A DNA stretch of 64,000 bases from Pratylenchus scribneri (taxonomy: Eukaryota; Nematoda; Chromadorea; Rhabditida; Pratylenchidae), in assembly GCA_030063045.1 (NCBI GenBank), contig JAQSEB010000023.1, positions 5,642,001 through 5,706,000 on the forward strand. The letters run 5' to 3'. The position numbers were made by a program, and so were the translations under genes. The notes below the pieces were generated by a model, which was not told where the DNA came from, ran no database searches, and worked only from the letters and a program-made list of their open reading frames with translations. The stretch's first letter is position 1. Every line of letters starts with the position of its first letter. Below are positions 48,401-59,299 of this stretch, piece by piece.

Positions 48401-51400
48401 AGCAATGGCAATAAGAGTGTAAAATTAAATATTTTGAAAGATTATAATTTTGCAGGTAAAAATAAAATAATGAAAAAAAATATAAATTAAAATTAATATT
48501 AGATTTGATGCAATTGTACATACTTAATATGCATTACAAAGAATTAATGAAGGATATTAATAATCAAGAAAAACGCCGATTTACTGATATAGCAGTTTTC
48601 GCTGTTGAAATTAATCAACGATTAACAGCACTGGAAATCTATACAAAATTATGGCCTGATAATAATAAAATAGATATCGAGAATATCCGACAAGAAGTAA
48701 ATAGTTCTAGTATAAACGAATACAAAGAAATCGATGAACTAGAAGAATCTCTTTATAATTTATTGAAGAGAATTGAATTTGCCATGAAAAATCCAATAAA
48801 TTTGGAAAAGAATGAAATGGACACTGATAAGGAGAAAAGCATTTATAAAACCAGGAAGCAATTACACAAATTGAGATTATCATGGATAATTCAGAATGAT
48901 CCAAATTGGCAAAATGTGGAAAGTGAGAATTTAAAACAAATTTTATTTGCGCTAAATTTGGAAGCTGAAAAAAAATTTAACGAACAAATTAAAATATGGC
49001 AAGCTATTATTGAGCAAATAAAACTTGGTAATTAAAAATATGGATTAATTTGAAATAAATAAAAATATAGATCATGAATTGTACATTGAGCGAGGGGTAA
49101 CAGGAAAAGGAATGGAAATTATAGATTTTGCTAAATATTCACAACAATTATATTTTAATGATCAAAATAAGAATGAACAGGAATTAACTGAAAGAGTATC
49201 TTAATTAATTTTTGCGTTTAAATTAATATTCACTTTTTCAGTTAGTTGAAGAGATTGAATTTGTTGATGTTAAAGAAATTGAACGGGGCATACCCATAAA
49301 ATATTTATGGATGAGAAAATATATGCAAACAAAAGAAAGAGTTAAAAAGCTTGTCAAAGAATGGGTTATTAATTAAGAAATATAATTAAAATTGAACCTT
49401 AAATTAATAGCATTCAACTGCGGAAATATTATTCACGGGTTCACATTTGCTGGGCACAATGACATCCCGTTCCGATATGGACACAATTGTGGTGACATAT
49501 GATGTACAAATTTACGATTATAATCAACAAGCGGAATGCATTATTGAAGAAAAATTTGATGAAGAGAAAAGGATGATCCAAAGGACGAGAATATGCGTAA
49601 ATGATCAATTATTTATATGCAAATTGTGTAAAGTATATATTTCAAAATTATCAATATCGGAAAAATAATCCGAAAATAATTTCAGATGGACCGTTTGATT
49701 TCAGTTATAAAAATTCCAGGTTCAGTGGAACTTTTGAAAGCATTTTTTTGCGAAGATGAATATTATGAATTAAAGAGCTTTAATCAATGCAAATATAAAG
49801 TGAAAGTGGACTTTCTATTTGCTACTCTCCAAAAGAAAGATTATTTAAGCGTTTTAAAAACAAAAGATGTCACAAGTCAAGAAATAGATAAAATTCTGGT
49901 AGAACTTTACAAATTTTATGATAGTAGACCGAGCTTTTTGGCATTATTAGGTTTGAAAAATTCCTATCTTTATTTTAAAAAAAATAATTTAGGGCTCAGA
50001 GACAATATTCGAATTCTTGAACAATTTTCAAATGATGGTAAAAATTTCCGAATTGCTTGTGCAGCTCTGAAACTTTGGGCCAAACGTGAGCTTATTTTTA
50101 ATGTAATAAAATTTTGATATAAATGAATTAAGGTAACAATATTTATGGGCCAAAACTTGGCTTTCTCAAAGGTGTACACATGAATTTATTGATGACCAAA
50201 ATTTATTTGCGTTACCCATCGGCGTCGGTGCCCTTCCTTATCGAACAATTTTTTGCTACCTATATTGTTTGGTTCGAATTATTTTTATAAGTTTAACGAG
50301 TAGGGTATGTTAAGCGTGGGTGCCATTCCGGAAAATTTGTATTCGATTAAAATGTGTTTTCGATTAATATGTCTTTTTGATTAAAAAGTGTTTTCAATTA
50401 AAATGTCTTTTTTATTAAAAAATGTTTTCGTTTAAAATGTGTTTTCAATTAAAATGTCTTTTTGATTAAAAAGTGTTTTCGATTAAAATGTGTTTTCGAT
50501 TAAAATGTGTTTTCGATTAGAATGTGTTTTCGATTAGAATGTGTTTTCGATTAAAATGTGTTTTCGATTAGAATGTGTTTTCGATTAGAATGTGTTTTCG
50601 ATTAAATTATGTTTTTGATTATTATTTTTTTTTGATTAATATTTGTTTTTGATTAAAATGTGTTTTCGATTAAAAAAAATGTGTTTTCGATTAAATTGTG
50701 TTTTTGATTAAATTGTGTTTTTGATAATGTGTTTTTGATTAATATGTGTTTTTGATTAATATTTGTTTTTGATTAAAATATGTTTTCAATTAAAATGTAT
50801 TTTACCTTAATTAATTACATAATTAAGGCCATGGCCTATGCCTGTTCAATTGGTACCAATATCTAAATTAACTTATGAAAGAAGTGGATCGCAGAATCTT
50901 TTGTGGTATATAAAAGAACCAAATGCAGAAATGCCGATTATATCGCCTGGCTTTATTGAGAGCAATAAAGCAACTGATGTTGACCGTTATACAAAATCAA
51001 TTATGCGTACCTTCATGGGTGAAGGTAAAAAATAAAAATGTATAAAATAATTTATTTTCTATCAAAATAGGACTAAAACAAATACGAGAAATACGGGCTG
51101 GGAAAGTTGAAGCCGGGAAAGAATGGCATGATTTTATGCGAGGACATGATTTGGCGAAAAAAGTAAATAGACAAAAAATATTTAATATAGCATTCATATT
51201 TGAGTTTAGTATGAACATTATCTTGTGGTCAGCTGCCTCACAAAAATAAGTGAAGGCACTTTTGGTGATGATTTTTGTGCAATTGCCTCATTGAAAATGC
51301 ATGATTTCATCCCAGTTGAAATTGGAAAAATATTTCCTAAAGAGATTCGTTGGTACCATATAATAGAAGCTGGAAGTCGAAAAAAATGTTTGATAAATCC

Positions 51401-51862
51401 GAATGGATATGAACATGAAGATATTAGGTAAAAAATAATTATAAATTTCTTTTAAAATAATTTTAGCAACTATAAATGTGATGTATGGTTGGTTGGTTTA
51501 CAACTGAAAAAGGATAAACAAATTGATCCGGAAGAAATAATCACTCTGGAAAATAAAAAAGAAATGAATGAGGCAAAAGAAAAAATGTATAACGATTATA
51601 TCGTGTATAAAAAAAGATTCAATATAAAATGGCGAACAATTAGAGAAAATGATGAAAATTTCTTAAAGGAAAAATTGCTTTTGTCAATAAATTATGTTGG
51701 CTTAAATGATTTACCTAGCTGGTTTGTTTATATACATTTTTTTATGAATATTTGATTCTAAAATATATAAATTTTTCAAACACTTTGAGTAGAAATTTTT
51801 CCGATTTCTAAATTTTCAGGAATATACAGCTGCGAGGATGGGAAGTCATTGTGAAAAATTAA
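45426..51862 (+). CDS. Poly(A)-polymerase-like protein with long N-terminal extension (15 exons seen)
   Basis: Exons: 45426-45722, 46468-46655, 47033-47557, 47964-48455, 48503-49027, 49071-49195, 49242-49364, 49411-49632, 49686-50085, 50133-50271, 50828-51024, 51071-51162, 51210-51427, 51467-51721, 51820-51862. All junctions are in phase. The last ten exons (about 605 aa) follow the canonical nuclear PAP order: nucleotidyltransferase motif LFTGSHLLGTMTSRSDMD, third catalytic Asp in KVKVDFLFA, central domain ACAALKLWAKR / IYGPKLGFLKGV, then WPWPMPV, MPIISPGF, and the RNA-binding domain (YEHYLVVSC, CDVWLVGL). All three metal-binding Asp are present, so transfer of AMP to RNA 3' ends is plausible. 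The first five exons (about 675 aa) are helical and Lys/Glu rich, with a basic stretch (SAKKKLRKNKSK), and are not part of known PAPs. The first exon seen begins in phase 1, so the start lies upstream. The first exon needs one extra base at an A6 run near 45586 to stay open. Confidence 0.8.
45890..46230. repeat. Foldback repeat in an intron of the PAP-like gene
   Basis: Contains GGATCATTCGATTCGACATG and pieces such as GGCCTTTCCCCGGG and TGGGCCTTTCTCGGATC in opposite orientation around AACCGGTCTAAAATCG-like sequence. The same building blocks recur at 62030-62350 in the asparaginase gene intron. Borders not fixed. Confidence 0.45.
50335..50805. repeat. 17-bp minisatellite inside a PAP-like gene intron
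   Basis: About 25 imperfect copies of GATTAAAATGTGTTTTC, some with TTGATTAATATTTG variants. It fills most of the 556-nt intron between exons ending 50271 and starting 50828. No spacer structure, so not CRISPR-like. Confidence 0.92.
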
Positions 51863-53104
51863 GATTATTTATGCTTTTTTTTATAAATTAATTTTAATAT
51901 TATATAATTAATTATTTTGGATAGATAAAAAGTTTTGCTTACATTAAAACAAAAATGATTTCATTATAAATTATAATTTATGGTTATAAAATATGCAAAA
52001 CTCCTTTATTGTAAATTTTTTTTTCCAAAAATATAAACGCCTTAAATTTAATGAAATTCATATTTCCATGCAATTAATATAAATTTATTAATCACTTCAA
52101 TCCATCCAAAATTAAATATTAATATTTTTTGTGCTCTTTATGTATGACGAGATGCAATTTTTTATTTTACTATTAAAAAAGGAATTTAAAATTTAATGGA
52201 TTTTCTTCACAAAAAAACTTAATGTATCCATTTCCTTCTAATGCATTTTTAATGGATTTTATTCATTTTTCCACTTTAAATATTTTATCGTCATATTTAT
52301 GAATTCATTTTCAACCACCATTCTTCTTTTTTGAATAAAAAAAAATTTACTATCAAATTCATCATTCACAAAAATGTTCGTCTTCACCAAAGACCAAATC
52401 AGGCGTTATTTCCATCATCATCTTATTCATGTTTGGAGTTGCCAATATCTTCAATGTGAACTTAATGAATGCCGACGTTGAGGTGAATTGTTCTATCTTT
52501 TAAATGGAAAAATTATTTTTTTATTTGATTAATAAAATATATGTTTGAAATTGTTTTTTAAGGCCATATAACAAAATATTGGCATTCAAGAAATATAGTA
52601 AGTAATACGTAAAATATTATAAAAAAAACCATTAATTCAAAAAAAGCATTGCAGATGAGCAAACAAATATAATTGGGCCAAAAATTATAGAGAAAATGAC
52701 TCCAATAAAAATTTAAAATGTTTTTACAGCTTTAATTTATAAAGGCTATATTGGAAAATTAAAACCTATAGATTCGAAATTCTCAATTTAATACTAATTT
52801 TAAATTTGCAATCAAAATCAAAGAGCAAATGAATTGCTAAAAATATGGGTATTTCCGTTTAAAAATATAATAGCGGATTCCAGCCAAAGAGAATCGAAGC
52901 AGCTATTTAAATTTATTTGGATTTTTGACTGATGAGGTAAAAATTGCCCTTTATATAGCGCAAAATAATAATGAGATGTAATAAATATTCCAACCTTAAT
53001 TATTATAAAATTTAAGTTAAAACTCAAAAAAATTCTCAAAATAATTAATTTATTAAATTATAATTTTTTCAGTATATACTTATCTAAAATTATAAATTTA
53101 GAAT
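51863..53104. other. Intergenic; one weak candidate exon
   Basis: Mostly AT-rich non-coding. At 52372-52484 an ATG is followed by overlapping open frames, one of which encodes a hydrophobic run (SGVISIIILFMFGVANIF) ending at a GTGAAT donor. This could be a signal-peptide exon of a small gene, but no second exon was found. The rest shows nothing. Confidence 0.3.
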
Positions 53105-53683
53105 ATGCATACTTCCATTTTGATTGTCTTGTTTGCTGTGGCATTTTCGATTTTGGCAAATGCTGAAGAGCCAGCTGTTGACAAGGGTGCCGTCTCTAAA
53201 GCTCAAAATCCTGGCAAATCTGTCAAAAAAACTGGCAAAATGGGAATTTTAAAAAATCTGGCAGAATCCGGTATGCTAAAAAACATGAAAAAAACAAAAA
53301 AATGCTTTTTAAAAATTTCATATTTTAATTTTAATTTGATTTATTTAAGCAATTCTGAGAAGATATAAAAACATTAAATAAATTAGAATTTTCCCGCTAG
53401 GGAAAAATTTGAACAAAAATGTTCGCGCAGTCTGAAATTCTTGACTATTTTTAAGTAAAATAAAATTCAGGCTAAATCCTGGGAATTTAGTAAAAACCTG
53501 GTAAAAATCTAACAAAAACAAAAGCCCGGAAAAACTGGCCAGGATCGCAAAACCTGAAAAATTTCAGGTTCTGCTATTATAGCACTCTTGCCATTTGGCC
53601 AAGCCCTAGTTGATGGCAATGACCCAAAGCATATTAATGGCACTGAACCCCAACGTATTGATGTTGCTGGACCAACAAAATGA
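53105..53683 (+). CDS. Small secreted protein (2 exons, 93 aa)
   Basis: Exons 53105-53270 and 53568-53683; 282 nt, phase 1/2 join agrees. The N-terminus MHTSILIVLFAVAFSILANA is a clear signal peptide with an Ala-Asn-Ala cleavage site. The mature part is about 73 aa: a Lys-rich stretch (SVKKTGKMGILKNLAESG), a short hydrophobic patch (SAIIALLPFGQAL) and a polar tail with an NGT glycosylation site. No cysteines, so no disulfide fold. It resembles secreted nematode peptides only in general form; precursor of an amphipathic peptide is possible. Function unknown. Confidence 0.7.
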
Positions 53684-55146
53684 TGAGCTAGTAGAAGGAA
53701 GAAGATGGATATTGAATTTGGAATTCAATTTCATAAAAAGAAATTATAAAAATTGTTAAAATTATATAAATTCGATTTAAACTATTCAAATAAAATTGAA
53801 TTAGATTAATTGATCTTTGGTTCTATTTCAATTCTTAATCTTAATTTAAATTAGTGTATTTGTTGGCTAATTAAATGTTTCTTATTATTAGCTTTATCGA
53901 AATTTGATTAAAATTTTCGGCATTTTTTAACAATTTAATTGCACTATAAGAAATATTTTAGAAAAAAATATTCGATTTAAAAATTTTTTAATTAATAGAA
54001 ATTTATAATAATTTTATATACTATTTTTTTCCTTACTTAAATGTGTAATTTTATTAATCTAATTTAAATTGTGCCAAGGGGAAGGAATGAAGAAATTTAA
54101 GAAAATCTATCATTTGTTTCGATAAAGGTTCCATAAATTTTGACGAGTAAAAATGTTCCACCACAAATGAATCAGTTAGAATGAATTAAAAATCCAAAAC
54201 TTAGTTAATCCCGAATGTTTTTTTATAACAAATAGAATTTTTCAATATAGCAATAAATAATTTTATAAATTTATTTGATATCGATGATATGAATGTGGTA
54301 ATATTCAGATAAATGTGGTTTTATTGAAAGTAATATTAACCGTTGACCAATCCTATGTAAAGTCAATTTTTCGAGCTTTCAACCGTTCGTGCTTTTACAC
54401 TTTTTAATACAAATTAATATTAACGAATCATAATGTGAAACGCTGGCTGCTTTTAAAAATGCCTGCTGAAAATTTGGCACATCTGCTGTTTAATTTCATA
54501 AAATTACAATTTTCAAATACTTATTGTTAAATGAATTCAAAGAAAATAATTCACTGCAATTTTTAGAACTCTTTATAAAATAAAATAAGGAAAGGCATGA
54601 TTTCACCTGCTGAAGATTATTTCTTTTAAAATACTATTTCATCTGCCCGTGGGTGGAGAGCTGGAGAGCTTGGAGAGCCATTACCATTAGCACTCCTTAA
54701 TGTGCGGAATTTTATTTTTGAGCATATTAGCCCGGCCGCATCACGAATATTTTCCTAAATATTTTATTCTATCTTTTTAACTTCAGCTACTGATCTTTTT
54801 AAAATTCCCTTAATTTTTTTTTGCAAGTGATAAAATATTGATTTGAAATATGCTTCGACAAATAATACTCGCAATAATCTTTAATGGCTTTTCAATATTA
54901 GAAATATAGAAATAAAAGTAGGGAAATAATATTGGTAATTCCCAAAATAAAATGGCTCTACCCAGGGTTAGTCCATAATAATGGACATGTTTGATGTGTG
55001 ATTGGAAAAAGCCATGGGAAATGGGGATAGGATTATACACAATCAATTAATTAATTTAATTACTCAGCAATTTCGCAAAAGTAACCATTTCATTTTTTTT
55101 CCAATATGATCAAAATCAATCATAAAAAATCTAAATTTAGACCAAA
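53684..55146. other. Intergenic, no gene seen
   Basis: AT-rich, no supported ORF on either strand and no clear repeat borders. A slightly GC-richer patch near 54640-54740 is unexplained. Confidence 0.45.
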
Positions 55147-56175
55147 ATGGAACTATTCCTATTTGATCATGCCAAATGGGAGAGTTCATACAACAATTGC
55201 TCCAACATCGATATCACACCTATTGCCTGGGAAGAACGCAGACATGTGCCCGAATCATTTCTTTTGATCGCACTTGGCTTCATTTATTATGTAAAAAAAA
55301 TGTTTGGGAAATTTCATAGCAAAATAATTTTTTATTCAAAATTAGCAAAATATAAAATACAAAAAAATATAAATTAGTTATCATTAAGGAAACTACTTCT
55401 TTGGAGTGGTAATATTATATAATATTTGCTTAACTTTTGAATTTACACTGGGGCATACAAGATAATTTTATTTATATCATTAAATGAACCTAGTTGTAGT
55501 TCCTAGCTTTAATATATTATTCAACTAGAAGTGATATTTTAATAGAAAGATTATCTTCTAATTCGAAGCACTATCCTATATTTTAATATCCAAATTTTAG
55601 GTACTCTATTTGCCATGTATCTACTCATTCTGGCGTAATCTGCGTGATAACAATGGGCAATCTAATCCCTGTTATCAATTGATGTTCTATATCAAGCATT
55701 GTGGACATGGGCATATTGTGGATTTTGATGACCATATATACTGGAATTCAATTCCTCTTTGGTCACACTTATTGCACACAACCATATGCCAACTACATTG
55801 TCTGCACAATTGCATTCGGTGGTTGCAGTTAAAGAAAATTTTTTTAAAAGATTTGTGATTATCCTTTTGTTCTGTCAAATTTCTTTTAATTGCTTTCAAA
55901 TAACGTTATGGTTATAGGACACAAATGGCCAATTCACTATTTATTTTTTTTTTCAACGGATAACCCTCAAATGACAAAAAATTTACTTCCCATTTTTCTT
56001 TTTCCTCATTTGTTGGCATTTTAGGTCTCATCTATTGTGAAATTATAGCCGATGTGGTATGTTAAATATTAAATAATATATATTTCGTGTTATCAATTTA
56101 AATATTTATAATTTATTTGAATTTTACATTTAATGCTCACTTTTAAAAATTCCTTTATGGTATATTTTCGGTGGT

Positions 56176-56769
56176 CCGACAATTTGTCAGTGCGACAATT
56201 TGTCTGTGCGACAATTCGGCAGTGATTTTTTTGTAAAAAAATATGTAATTAGGTGCATTCAATGATGGAGATTCCGAATATCATATTAGTTTTTTAATAT
56301 AATAATTTTTTAAACCGTATTCTGTATACGAAGTACAAACCGGTTTGAAAAATTTAAACTTTAGTATTTTGGGTTCTATTATACATCATTCGACGCGGCA
56401 CGATGAGCTGAATATGATTCTTTCATAGATTTCGCATAATACTTAAAAATTAAAAAGTTGCGACCATTTTAGTCATGAAGTATCTACTGTATGCAAATTT
56501 AAGTTCATAACTGTTTTATTATTAGGTATTATGCGAAATCGATGACAGATTTATATTCAGCTCATCAATCCGCGTCGAGTGATATATATGACCCAAAATA
56601 CTAAAGTTCAAATTTTTACAAACCGGTTTGTATATCGAAAACGGCTTAAAAAATTATTAAATTAAAAAACTAATACGATATTCGGAATCTCCATCATCGA
56701 ATGCACCCTAATTTCATTTTTTTTTACAAAATAATCACTGCCGAATTGTCGCATTGCCCAATTGTCATG
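56176..56769. mobile_element. Long foldback element in an intron of the second Srt gene
   Basis: About 594 bp of which nearly all is two inverted arms of some 280 bp. Outer ends repeat GCGACAATT; inner landmarks include GTGCATTCAATGATGGAGAT / ATCTCCATCATCGAATGCAC, ACAAACCGGTTTG on both arms and GATTTCGCATAATAC / GTATTATGCGAAATC at the centre. Non-coding; the single-stranded form would make a very long hairpin. Confidence 0.85.
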
Positions 56770-57249
56770 GAAATGGAACCATATTTTCTACAATTTATTA
56801 TTTATTTTAGATATTGGCTCTGAATCGTTGTGTGGATATTTTGTCGCCAAATCTGGCTATAAAAATGTTCAAAGGAAGGAGAATTTACTTCTGGCAAATA
56901 ATTCCGACATTATGTGGACTGCATTTCTTTATAAACATACCGCCAGTACTCTTCAATAGCTTCACTCTCGCATTCACAAATAATCCATATATTGGCTTCT
57001 GGGATGACGGTGGTCACATTGTAAGTCTATACTATAAGTAATATTGGAAATATATTAAAAAATAATTAGCATTTTCTGGTACTTTTGCTCTCATAAATAT
57101 CTAAATGGGTGTCCCGACAATTCGGCAATTTAACAATTTGACAGCGACTATTAGGCAGTGAGAAAAGTAATTATAGTTCTCAAATTTAAAATACTATATT
57201 AAACGGGTTATAATTATAAAAAAATTGTAAATAATGGTACACGATAAAA

Positions 57250-57620
57250 AATTTCACATTGTGGCCCATGCGGGGGCCACCCGCGGGAACGTGGGTAGTT
57301 TAAATTTGTTATTTTCCACATAAAAAATCTTTTGAAGAAAAATTTCAGCCCAGAAATGGCTCGCAGCGAAAAATTGTAATCAAAAATAGCCGCGCTGTGA
57401 AATTTTAATAAAAAAAATTTTTAAATCATGTAAAAATTTACTCAAAATTTCGCTGTCATTTCCAATTTTCCTGGAAAAAATCCAATAATATGGGGTGCAA
57501 GTTCACCCCCGCGGGGGTGCAGGGGCGCAGGGGTGGCACATGCGAGAACGGGGGCGAGACCCAAAAAGTGCGGAGATCCCCGTCGATGGTGGTGGTGGAC
57601 CCCGCGCGGGTGGGAGCTCA
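57250..57620. other. GC-rich segment in an intron of the second Srt gene
   Basis: Two G/C-rich patches (57270-57295 and 57490-57615), with CACCCCCGCGGGGGTGC and CCCCGCGCGGGTGGGAGC, flank an AT-rich centre, the same layout as the 1390-1828 MITE. The right end GAGCTCAACCTTA hints at a TIR but no matching left end or TSD was found. Confidence 0.4.
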
Positions 57621-58109
57621 ACCTTAAATTAAATTGAAAATTTGATTTTTACAGTTTTATAACGCTTTTGAAGTGAATTTAAATGAATTGATAATATGCC
57701 TCGGTACACCAATTATTTATGGAATCTTCATTATTGGATTATTCATGAAAACTAGCGGATTCAAATCGCATGGAACCATTGAAAGTAGAAAATTACAAAG
57801 AGTGGTAAATTTAAAGATATTTTATTATATCATAATTCATAACTTAATTATACATGGAAATAAATAAATAATTTATTAATTATTTTATAATTAAAAATCA
57901 GTACAATAAATTCTAATGCTATTAATATTAAGGCATTCATCCAAGTATTTGTTATCTCCATTTTCAATATATCGGCCGGCAGCATTTTTTTCGCTTTGGA
58001 AAATTTTCCAAGCATTGTTACACCGCAATTAATTTTTGTGGCCCATTTTGCATGGTTTTTATTTTAAAAATCTAAAAAAAAAGCTTTTGGATTTGATATA
58101 TATAATTAG

Positions 58110-58399
58110 TAGGGAGCGGATTTTTAGGTTTTGACCTATTTTTTGTTTGCATCAGATTTGATGAGAAAAGCACATAAATGAAGTTTTTATACATTTATTT
58201 CATGTTTTTGACAAAATTTTTTTGACCTATTTTACCTATTTTGGCACTTTTTTGAGGGAAAATTTCATGTCAAAAAATGCAATAAAAATCGAAAAATTAC
58301 CTATTTTGGGGTTTTTCGATCTATTTTTGGTTAATTTCCCGAAAAAACGTGAATAGGCACCTATTTTGCGATTTTTGCGACCTAAAAATCCGCTCCCTA
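58110..58399. mobile_element. hAT-like MITE in an intron of the second Srt gene
   Basis: 290 bp with inverted ends TAGGGAGCGGATTTTTAGGT...ACCTAAAAATCCGCTCCCTA. Flanks ATAATTAG (58102-58109) and ATAAATAG (58400-58407) are an 8-bp target duplication with one mismatch fitting nTnnnnAn. The interior repeats ACCTATTTT. Non-coding; the minus ORF at 58236-58439 is an artefact. Confidence 0.82.
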
Positions 58400-58958
58400 A
58401 TAAATAGTTTAAAAAGTTATTAAATGAACAATCATCCAATTAATAATAATAAAATAAAAATAATTTAATTTAATTATTTCAGGGTCCATATCCATGGTAT
58501 TCCCCCAGTCATCTACATTATCTTCAACAAAACTATTCGTCAAGACATTCAAATGCTCTATATAAAAATTTTTAAATCTCACTCAGTAGTCAATGTTCAT
58601 GGAATAACAGTAATAAAGCCAATGAAAAATTTTACAATGCAAATTGCAAATGGCTAATCAAGGACAAGCAGCTACAATTCCATGACTTAAAAGAAAAATT
58701 TTTTGAAAGAAAAGATGAAAAAAATATTAAAAACACTAAGAGAATTACTATGTCTTTTTTAATCAGAATAATTATGCTAACGAATTTGCATATCAATAAA
58801 ATTCAATGTATTTGCTTGGCATTTGATATGAAGAAAAAATGTTCCTTTTAAAAGAAGGGTATTACTCATTTAGAATTTACTTAATATCCAATATATTTAA
58901 TTTTTTTCTAACGAAATATTTGAATATAAATTTTTTTGATTTTTAAATTCAATTTCAG

Positions 58959-59088
58959 GAATATACAGCTACGTGGATGGGAAGTCGATATAGTTAATGA
59001 AGAATTGGATGAAAGTAAAGCCTTGCCGGAAAATATGCATGAAAAAATTATTTCTGTTAAAACCGAAAAAGATTCCTTTTTAACTTGA
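58959..59088 (+). pseudogene. Orphan last exon of a PAP-like gene
   Basis: After a good acceptor (TTTCAG) the sequence reads NIQLRGWEVDIVNEE..., then stops at 59086-59088 after 42 codons. The first nine residues equal the terminal exon of the PAP-like gene at 51820-51862 (NIQLRGWEVIVKN), with the same acceptor, the same phase and near-identical DNA, but the tail is longer. No upstream PAP exons were found between here and the Srt stop at 58657. It is either a fragment from a duplication or the end of a gene whose other exons were not recognised. Confidence 0.6.
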
Positions 59089-59299
59089 TATACATTCAAA
59101 ATTTTCCACATCTTAAACAATTTTGGAATTAATTTTTTGCAAAAATAAATGTTTTCAATACGTAATAATTGATCACATCACTTTTTATAATCATCTTTTT
59201 AAACTAGCCTATTAAATCTGATATTGTTAATTAGATTAATTTATCCATTTAATTTAACTCTCGGCAATCCCGATTTTTGATACGGCCAATCATAAAAAA

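Larger units (their letters stand above)
55147..58657 (+). pseudogene. Second Srt-type chemoreceptor, one-base frameshift in exon 2
   Basis: Exons: 55147-55290, 55601-55818, 56025-56056, 56811-57020, 57655-57804, 57933-58054, 58483-58657. Apart from one extra base at about 55693-55696 all phases agree, for about 349 aa. The N-terminus has YNNCSNI then IAWEERRHVPES; LPCIYSFWRNL follows TM1; after the shift the frame reads IVDMGILWILMT and CTQPYANYIVCTIAFG, then NRCVDILSPNLA, and finally HGIPPVIYIIFNKTIRQDIQ. It aligns along its length with the Srt gene at 17.6 kb. Donor GTGGTT after exon 2 is weak and exon 3 is only 32 nt. Either a recent pseudogene or a one-base assembly error; all other motifs are intact. 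Confidence 0.8.

Noticed and set aside
50335..50805. CRISPR-like direct repeats
   Set aside because: Units are contiguous with no spacers, and the sequence is within a eukaryotic intron.
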